From contig CALYLW010000136.1 in NCBI GenBank assembly GCA_944989445.1, positions 310,001-374,000 on the forward strand: 64,000 bases of DNA. Reading direction: 5' to 3'. Below the pieces are notes generated by a model. The model had not been told where the DNA came from, did no database searches, and saw only the letters and a program-made list of their open reading frames with translations. The number at the start of each line of letters is the position of its first letter. Within the stretch, counting starts at the first letter, position 1. Positions 56,753-64,000 of this stretch are shown here, piece after piece. Origin of the DNA: Ampullaceana balthica (lineage: Eukaryota > Mollusca > Gastropoda > Lymnaeidae). The translations under genes and the position numbers were made by a program.

Positions 56753-56910
56753 CAGTGCTGGATTTACCTATTTGCTAAACAAGCTATAGCTTAGGGCCCC
56801 CCGCCTTCTTTAAAATAAATAATCTTTGGCGCTGACATAGAATATCTGAACTTCAAAAGGGCCCCCATATCTCAAATAGCTTAGGGCCCCATCAAGTCAA
56901 TCCGGCCCTG
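56753..56910. mobile_element. hAT MITE, 158 bp, perfect 8-bp TSD
   Basis: Ends CAGTGCTGGATTTACC and GTCAATCCGGCCCTG. The duplication CCTAGGAT is identical on both sides (56745-56752 and 56911-56918). The internal GGGCCCC blocks link it to 49832-49998. Confidence 0.92.
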
Positions 56911-56918
56911 CCTAGGAT

Positions 56919-57384
56919 GGAAAACAACTTAAAACCGGTAGAATGTGTTCTTCGATGATACGCTCCAACAAAAACTTCTCTCGTCGCAAATTTTCAACAA
57001 CGGAACAATTAAAATGGTCATTTTTCAGTAATTGCAAAAGTTGTCATGGGTTCAAAATACTTGTAATAATCATTATAGGGTTGATCCAATCAGTGAAACT
57101 TTTGAGAACCGCCGGGGAAACAATGATTTCGAGTAGAATAAATTAACTGTTATAAATGATTACGTTTTTAAAAATTAACTTACAGTAGAATTAATTTAAG
57201 TCATTTAAGACGATCCGCACACCAATGAAGCATCACCCTGTATAAGGTTGCATGGTAAAAAAAATAATTAGATCGTCTTTTCTTTCATTAGCTTAAACAT
57301 TGATAAGCAACGAAACAGTATCAACAACAGAGATAAACAAAGACGGACTGTAGTGGGTCGACGCACAACGCTAGAAAAACTTTA
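56919..57384. other. Non-coding interval
   Basis: AT-rich and unique. No gene recognised. Confidence 0.5.
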
Positions 57385-57800
57385 CCTGCGATACCACTAT
57401 AAAACTCTACGCGCGAAACCACTATAAAAGTTTACGTGCGATACCACTATAAAAGTCTACGTGCGATACCACTATAAAAGTCTACGTGCGATACCACTAT
57501 AAAAGTCTACGTGCGATACCACTATAACACTCTACGTGCGATACCACTATGAATCTCTACGTGAGATACCACTACAGGGCCGGTCTTGGGCCACTGCAAC
57601 CTATGCGGCCGCAGTGGGCCCCGCACTTTCATAGGCCCCGCCTATCTTAATTTTCACTTATCCTTTTTGATTCCTTATCCCTACCCAGACTGGTACCCGC
57701 GCGGTCCGTTTCGCATACTAAGCCGCATAGGGCCCCGCAATTGCTAATGCCGGCCCTGTACCACTATAAATCTCTATGTGCGATACCACTATAAAACTTT
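57385..57800. repeat. 25-bp minisatellite, interrupted
   Basis: Units of ACGTGCGATACCACTATAAA plus AGTCT: about seven units before and one to two after the MITE at 57575-57758. Confidence 0.93.
57575..57758. mobile_element. hAT MITE, 184 bp, in the 25-bp array, perfect TSD
   Basis: Ends CAGGGCCGGTCTTGG and GCTAATGCCGGCCCTG. The duplication TACCACTA (57567-57574 and 57759-57766) is part of the repeat unit. Other units show TACCACTA only once, which confirms the empty site. Confidence 0.93.
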
Positions 57801-58234
57801 AAAAAATAAAATCAATTCAAGTATCGTCACAAAAGAATATCGTGTGATGCAGGACGACTTACCTTGTCACGTCTCTGAATGGAGAATACGCCTCAAAGTC
57901 AGTTGTTTGTTTGTCAGTCTAACCTGTCTCGACTTATGTATCCCTAGGCGAGTCCTGCGTCTCTAGTTATACTCTCAGGTCTGACTCCTACACTTGGGCT
58001 GACTCCTGCGTCACTGCTCCGTCCTCCTCGTCACGTAAAATCCTGATTCGGTACCCGTGACTCCCACAAGTTCCAGAAACTCGGGGGCCGCACGCGCTCA
58101 GCGACAAGGGAGGGAAATCGGTTTTTTTTATTTGTATTTTTTGGTCTCGTTCCGAACAAGCCCTGGATGTATGACAAGCGTTGACAGAGTGACAAAGAGC
58201 GAGAATCCTTTTGTCTGACTGTGAGCAGGGCTAG
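57801..58234. other. Non-coding interval
   Basis: No gene recognised. Slightly richer in GC than its surroundings. Confidence 0.45.
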
Positions 58235-58475
58235 GGTTGAATGACAATTGGTGATGATTTGTTGGGATGAATGACAAGTGTTGATGACTTGTTGGGATAA
58301 ATGACAATTGGTGATGAGTTGTTGGGATAAATGACAAGTGTTGATGACTTGTTGGGATAAATGACAAGTGTCGGTGGCTTGTAAGGATAAATGACAAGTG
58401 TTGATGACTTGTATGAATAAATGACAAGTGTTGATGACATTTTGGTATAAATGACAAGTGTTGGTGGCTATTTGT
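58235..58475. repeat. 30-bp minisatellite, about 8 copies
   Basis: Units of GATAAATGACAAGTG and TTGATGACTTGTTGG. Variation concentrates in the second half of the unit. Confidence 0.92.
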
Positions 58476-58918
58476 TATGGAGGACGTGTGTGTTGGTGGC
58501 CTTCTGTTGCGTGGACGTGTTGAAAGCTTTCAAATATTTAATTGGATATCGTCAACCAAATAAACATTGCTCAAAGTCTTGGAGAAAATTGGTTTCTTAT
58601 CTTCTCAAGTAAATTTTTAACAAAATTATTTTGATTTAAGATGATATTTATCAATATTAAAAACAGTTATTGATGACACGATTAGGATTGTTAATGACAC
58701 AGTTAGGATTGTTCACAACATAAGTAGGATTGTTGATGACACAATTAGAATTATTGATGACAATCGTAGTGTTGTTGATACCTGATATATTGACTAGACA
58801 GCTAGGACCATTCATTGGTGGGTGGAGTTGGGTTTATTGATGACGGGTTCGCTATGACGTAGGGTTATAGATGATATCGGTGGAGTTGTCTCCTCTTCTT
58901 GTTTGACCTTCGTGATCG
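58476..58918. other. Non-coding interval with degenerate repeats
   Basis: 58665-58785 has irregular ATGACACAATTAGGATTGTT-like units. No gene seen. Confidence 0.5.
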
Positions 58919-60468
58919 ACGAAGACCATTCTCATTATAGTAGCTATGTGCTGTGGCAGCTTGGTGTGTCCAGGACCATTCTCAATTACCAGCTATGTGC
59001 TGTGGCAGCTTGATGTGTCCAGGACCATTCTCATCATAGTGGCGGTGTGCTGTGGCAGCTTGGTGTGTCCAGGACCATTCTCATTTACCAGCAATGTGGT
59101 GTGACAGCTTGGTGTGTCTAGGACAATTCTCATCATAGTGGCGGTGGGCTATGGCAGCTTGGTGTGTCTAGGACCATTCTCATCATAGTGGCGGTGTGCT
59201 GTGGCAGCTTGGTGTGTCTAGGACCATTCTCATGACAGTGGCGATGTGCTGTGGCAGCTTGGTGTATCTAGGACCATTCTCATCATAGTGGCGGTGTGCT
59301 GTGGCAGCTTGGTGTGTCTAGGACCATTCTCATCATCGTGGCGATGTGCTGTGGCAGCTTGGTGTGTCTAGGGCCATTCTCATCATAGTAGCTATGTGCT
59401 GTGGCAGCTTGGTGTGTCTAGGACCATTCTCATCATCGTGGTGTGTCCAGGACCATTCTCATTTAACAGCAATGTGGTGTGACAGCTTGGTGTGTCTAGG
59501 ACAATTCTCATCATAGTGGCGGTGTGCTATGGCAGCTTGGTGTGTCTAGGACCATTCTCATGACAGTGGCGATGTGCTGTGGCAGCTTGGTGTATCTAGG
59601 ACCATTCTCATCATAGTGGCGGTGTGCTGTGGCAGCTTGGTGTGTCTAGGACCATTCTCATCATCGTGGCGATGTGCTGTGGCAGCTTGGTGTGTCTAGG
59701 GCCATTCTCATCATAGTAGCTATGTGCTGTGGCAGCTTGGTGTGTCTAGGACCATTCTCATCATCGTGGTGTGTCCAGGACCATTCTCATTTACCAGCAA
59801 TGTGGTGTGACAGCTTGGTGTGTCTAGGACAATTCTCATCATAGTGGCGGTGTGCTATGGCAGCTTGGTGTGTCTAGGATCATTCTCATCATAGTGGCGG
59901 TGTGCTGTGGCAGCTTGGAGTGTCCAGGACCATTCTCATCATAGTGGCGGTGTGCTGTGGCAGCTTGGTGTGTCTAGGACCATTCTCATGACAGTGGCGA
60001 TGTGCTGTGGCAGCTTGGTGTGTCTAGGACCATTCTCATCATAGTGGCGGTGTGCTGTGGCAGCTTGGTGTGTCTAGGACCATTCTCATCATCGTGGCGA
60101 TGTGCTGTGGCAGCTTGGTGTGTCTAGGACCATTCTCATCATAGTGGCTATGTGCTGTGGCAGCTTGGTGTGTCTAGGGCCATTCTCATAGTAGCTATGT
60201 GCTGTGGCAGCTTGGTGTGTCTAGGACCATTCTCATCATACTAGCTGTGTGCTGTGGCAGCTTGGTGTGTCTAGGACCATTCTCATCATCGTGGCGATGT
60301 GCTGTGACAGCTTGGTGTGTCTAGGACCATCCTTATCATAGTGGTGGTGTGCTGTGGCAGCTTGGTGTGTCTAGGACCATTCTCATCTTAGTGGCGGTGT
60401 GCTGTGGCAGCTTTGTGTGTCTAGGACCATTCTCATCATGTTAGCAATATGCTGTCCCAGCTTGGTGT
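58919..60468. repeat. 50-bp minisatellite, about 31 units, with HOR
   Basis: Units of GGTGTGTCTAGGACCATTCT followed by a variable CATCATAGTGGCGG, CATTTACCAGCAAT, CATGACAGTGGCGA or CATCATAGTAGCTA block, then GTGCTGTGGCAGCTT. Marker units recur as a block, so multi-unit segments were duplicated. Confidence 0.95.
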
Positions 60469-60790
60469 GTCCTTTTGTGGTTTATGAGACCAATCTTTGC
60501 GTTCACAGGTCGGACAAGAGATGGTCGTTCTTTCCTGGCATGTTGTGTCTTTGCTTTACGGATTGCTGCGACGTTCCATAATGAGGTGAAAGGCGGCTCG
60601 GTCGCTGGCTTCTGCTTTCCAAGGGTCATGCCCAATGCCATAAGCATACAATGCTTTCTTGAGCGTATCCTTGTAGCCCTTCCTTTGACTTCCGCGAGCT
60701 CTCTATCCACCAGTAAGCTCGCCATAGAAGAGCCTCTTTGTGAGCCGAAGGTCTGGCATGCGCTAGACGTGCCCCGCCCAGCACTTATAA
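60469..60790 (-). mobile_element. LINE ORF2 C-terminus with C2H2 finger, decayed
   Basis: Minus-strand frames read CWAGHV, TKRLFYGELTG, KGYKDTLKKALYAYGIG and, near the end, CPTCER and KIGLINHKRTH. The order matches the LINE at 46324-47201: AGHV..M, RLPKR.FYGEL, RFKDTLKAS, then a C2H2 finger. Several stops and frameshifts are present. The fragment directly abuts the 50-bp array. Confidence 0.72.
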
Positions 60791-60814
60791 ATCCACATGT
60801 TTTTTTTTAAATTT

Positions 60815-60950
60815 TTATTTTCAAAATGCAAAACAGGACAATAACTTTTTGACATGCCTACAAACAGGACAATAACTTTGTGACATGCCACCAAACAGGA
60901 CAATAACTTTTTGACATGCCTACAAACAGGACAATAGTTTTGTGACACAA
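60815..60950. repeat. 31-bp minisatellite, 4 copies
   Basis: Units of AAACAGGACAATAACTTT and TTGACATGCCTAC. Confidence 0.93.
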
Positions 60951-61051
60951 TGAAAATTACCAACTCAAGACACTAGGTCACTAGAGAATAGATTGTATGG
61001 GTGTTTAATAAAAGTCTAGACAAACTAGATGAGAATAATCTCTGACTAAAC

Positions 61052-61230
61052 CAGTGTTTCTCAATTATTTTCTGTCATGCCCCTAGGAAGAACGAAAACA
61101 TTTCGCGCCCGGCGCGACTCTAAATAGTATCATTTGTCTATAAAATTGTAATAAGTACACCTCTGCATAACGTTCAAACAAGCCCCCCTTTACGGAGCTT
61201 TGCCCCCCCCCCACTATTTGAGAAACACTG
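61052..61230. mobile_element. hAT MITE, 179 bp, perfect 8-bp TSD
   Basis: Ends CAGTGTTTCTCAA and TTGAGAAACACTG are perfect inverted repeats. The duplication GACTAAAC flanks both sides (61044-61051 and 61231-61238). Confidence 0.95.
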
Positions 61231-61238
61231 GACTAAAC

Positions 61239-64000
61239 ATATTTATATATTAACTTACGACAGGCCAAAAGACAGATGTTATTTCATTGGTAGCTCTCAT
61301 GTCCAAATGCCAACTATAAAGTTTATAGTTATAAAATGTACTATTTATATCATTTAAAAATATAAAAAAACAATTTGCCAACACACTTTGAAACATTTCT
61401 TGTGAAAAACCTTTTTTTTTCACTTTCTCCCTTTAAATTCATCAATGGTGGAGAAAACAGCTTCTATATTTCAAAACAAGCACGTTCCACTAAAGTTTCT
61501 ACACTAAAATAAAAGATAAAATATTTTAGTTATGATCACAGACCTTGTATTACAAGGACTAACTACAGCTGGAACGGAAAAGCAACAAAATTGAACACAA
61601 ATGGAACAATGCTTTGACAAACTTCTTTGAAATAATACTGTTATAATTTACATTGTAAGCGATTACAATTTTAAAAATAAATAACATTAAAATTTAATTT
61701 AATTCTGTATATTTCTTTTTTTTTATGAACACAATTTATTTAAATAAAATTAAGTATCAAAAAATGTATAAAAGATGGATATCACAAAAACATAATCAAC
61801 AAAACAACCTGTCAAATATTTTTGGGACAAAGAAACATGAAAGGTTTGTATGTGTGACAGTAAATATCTATCTACTCAGTGCAGCCTCATACAGGGCAGG
61901 TAAGCACATGGTAGGTTCACATTATGGACAGTGGGTAAGGGAAGTATACAGATAGTTCACAGATCATACCAAGTTTTTCATACATTTTAAAAAAACTAAA
62001 AGCAAAATAAACTGTTAAAAAATTATCAGTACTTGAAGATATCAATTCTCCTTGTATACATTTTAATTATATTGTCGATACCCGCCAATAAACTTAAGCT
62101 GCAAGCATATAAAACTTGTTCTAAAAACATTACAATTGTAAAAAAGGGTAGAAGAAAATCTATAAAAATGTGGCAGTATAAATATATAGTATTTGTCTAT
62201 TTAGTCTAATTATGGCATTTTGATTGCACAGTTTTGACTTGTTTTAAGTATTGCACTGCAAATAAAATATTTACGACAACAATAACATGAACTTAACTCC
62301 TGGAGGAAAAAACAGTGTAGCATATGTGTAAAAACAGTGTAGCATATCTGTAAAAACAGTGTAGCATATCTGTAAAAATCAAATACAAAATGGTAAAATC
62401 AAATTCGGCAAGAATTTTCAATTTTCTTAAATAAAAGATGTATTTTATAAAAAGATTATCTATCATTATACAAAAACATAATATTATTAAATACAAATGA
62501 CTTCATGTTAAGCTCACATAACAAAAGCTCCCTAGGAATTATATAAGGCTGAAAATAAATGCAAAAATTACAAAAACCAAAAAATTAACAGAATTAAAAT
62601 TTCAGTGAATAGAGTTTGATTACTGATTATTGTAAACTTTTGACATTGTTTTAACAGTTTTCTTAATTAGCAAAGGTGGATTTCAATGAAAATATTTTAA
62701 TCTCCAGGTTTAGCTGTTTCAAATACCAGAATTTGTTGTATCTCATTATCCAGTCTTACTATTCAAAGACTTGGTTTTCAGAAAACAATGTTTTCAGCAT
62801 AAATATAGAAGTAACAATCATTTTGCAAAATTTTTGGAAGAATAAAATTCTGAACACGTATTTTTCTGCATTAGGTCCACTAAGCTGACACAAATTAATG
62901 TAGAATCAACAAATATCTATTGAGATAACGTGTCCTCCAAGAAAACCCAAATGTTTGATTCATATCCGAATGAAATTTGTCCAACTGAATACCCTCTATA
63001 TTTCTAATAATAGATTTCAACCCATAATATGACAAGGCCTATGGAAGAGAATTGTTTAAAATATTTGAGAAAAATTCTACATCAATCACCAATCATGAAA
63101 ACACATAAGCCACCACCTGTTCTATTAATTGTAATGTTCACCAGTACCTTACAGGAATTAGGGCACCTGTATGCTTGTACAAGTTACAGAACAGTTTATC
63201 AATTGTTTTTTAAATCTTCAATAATGAAAGTGACAACACGAATTGAAATCTTAACAGGCGGAGCATAACATGTTCTACAGAAAGCTGACTTCCTTTTGGT
63301 TTGTTCAAAATAACCATTGATCCAATGCCTGTGATTGGTAGGTTATATAAATATGGAAACTGAGCACATATTTGTTGAGTCGATTCTTTTAAGAGTGAGT
63401 AGAAAAAAAGTGTTGTTTAATTTAGTATAATATTATAATCAAGTCCAATTTACACTTTAAATTCACATATTGTCTATGGTAAAGAAAAAAAATTAAATAC
63501 TATCTCAATCACTTTCCCTGCAATGTAGTGAAAAAATACAGCAGTAAATTTATGAGCAAATAACTTTTATAAAATTTAATAAGAAGGACCAATTTTTTTC
63601 TCTTGAAAATTGGTGCTATCTAGGGGGCAGACTTTTCATGCATTCAAAATGTTGAAAATTAAATGATGAAAAAGTTAAATGTTGTGCAATTGGTCAAATT
63701 CACTTTAATTCAATGCATATTTTCACAAATATAAAATAAACACACCGGTCTGGTAAGGTGAAAATTATGAAAACTAATTAAAAAAAAGTATAATTCAGCT
63801 TTTTGTGTAACTCTCTGGGAAGTATTTAGAGCACATGTGATCAGTTCAATAATATCAAATAAACTGCTTTACAAAGATGTGGCTGAGAAAAGACCATTAT
63901 GATAGGAACGACTTTTCCCTTGTCTACTAGATACACGGATATATGCAGAAGAGACATTACAGCAGCCAGCATCGGCATGCAAAACTGGGAAAACCTGGCA
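61239..64000. other. AT-rich, nearly repeat-free interval
   Basis: About 2.8 kb with no ORF above 80 codons that looks coding, no mobile element and only one tiny tandem repeat (62312-62378). It could be intergenic, intronic or a long 3' UTR of a gene beyond the window. It is the least repeat-affected stretch here. Confidence 0.5.
62312..62378. repeat. 22-bp tandem repeat, 3 copies
   Basis: Three units of CAGTGTAGCATATCTGTAAA plus AA. Confidence 0.9.

Noticed and set aside
63325..63360. Possible core promoter (GATTGG followed by TATATAAATA)
   Set aside because: The spacing between the two is only about 10 bp and no ORF follows; in AT-rich DNA such matches are expected by chance.

Overview
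The window looks like repeat-rich nuclear DNA from an invertebrate animal, plausibly a mollusc or other lophotrochozoan. That placement is an inference: there is no rRNA, mitochondrial or single-copy host gene to confirm it. The grounds are the mix of mobile elements (an autonomous Helitron, CR1/L2-like and RTE-like LINE tails, hAT transposase relics and many short hAT-type MITEs), the AT-rich unique DNA, and very heavy tandem repetition. I see no bacterial features, no convincing host protein-coding gene, no tRNA/rRNA gene and no CRISPR array.

Layout. 1-7.9 kb: a LINE 3' end, a 42-bp minisatellite, copies of a ~0.5-kb repeat family (here R1), inverted relics of a hAT transposon split by a perfect hAT MITE, then GA-rich and short tandem repeats. 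8.0-16.6 kb: an 8.2-kb, apparently complete Helitron on the minus strand (8202-16403) encoding one intact 1612-residue Rep/helicase, inserted into an older non-autonomous Helitron (family X). 17.4-20.8 kb: a 41-bp array of about 64 units. 21-25 kb: a decayed LINE, a 692-bp non-autonomous Helitron sitting in a 41-bp minisatellite, and a second X copy. 25.25-36.4 kb: one 46-bp satellite of about 242 units with higher-order structure. 36.4-47.9 kb: LINE tails and minisatellites with periods of 12, 17, 24, 24 and 39 bp plus a CA-rich compound array, three of them or their neighbours interrupted by mobile-element insertions. 48-57.8 kb: two hAT transposase pseudogenes (DUF4371-type and BED-finger type), a run of MITEs with 8-bp target duplications, a foldback element, composite Helitron ends and a tandem R1 dimer. 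57.4-61.2 kb: 25-, 30-, 50- and 31-bp minisatellites, a LINE tail and a MITE. 61.2-64 kb: AT-rich, essentially repeat-free DNA with no gene I can recognise.

The only gene likely to make a working protein is the Helitron Rep/helicase. It would act on its own termini (5' TC at 16403, 3' hairpin-CTAG at 8202) and might also mobilise non-autonomous Helitrons with comparable ends. The LINE pieces are 5'-truncated and the hAT genes are broken, so they are dead copies. A recurring theme is insertion of mobile elements into tandem arrays. There the neighbouring repeat units act as built-in empty sites, so insertion points and target duplications can be read to the base.
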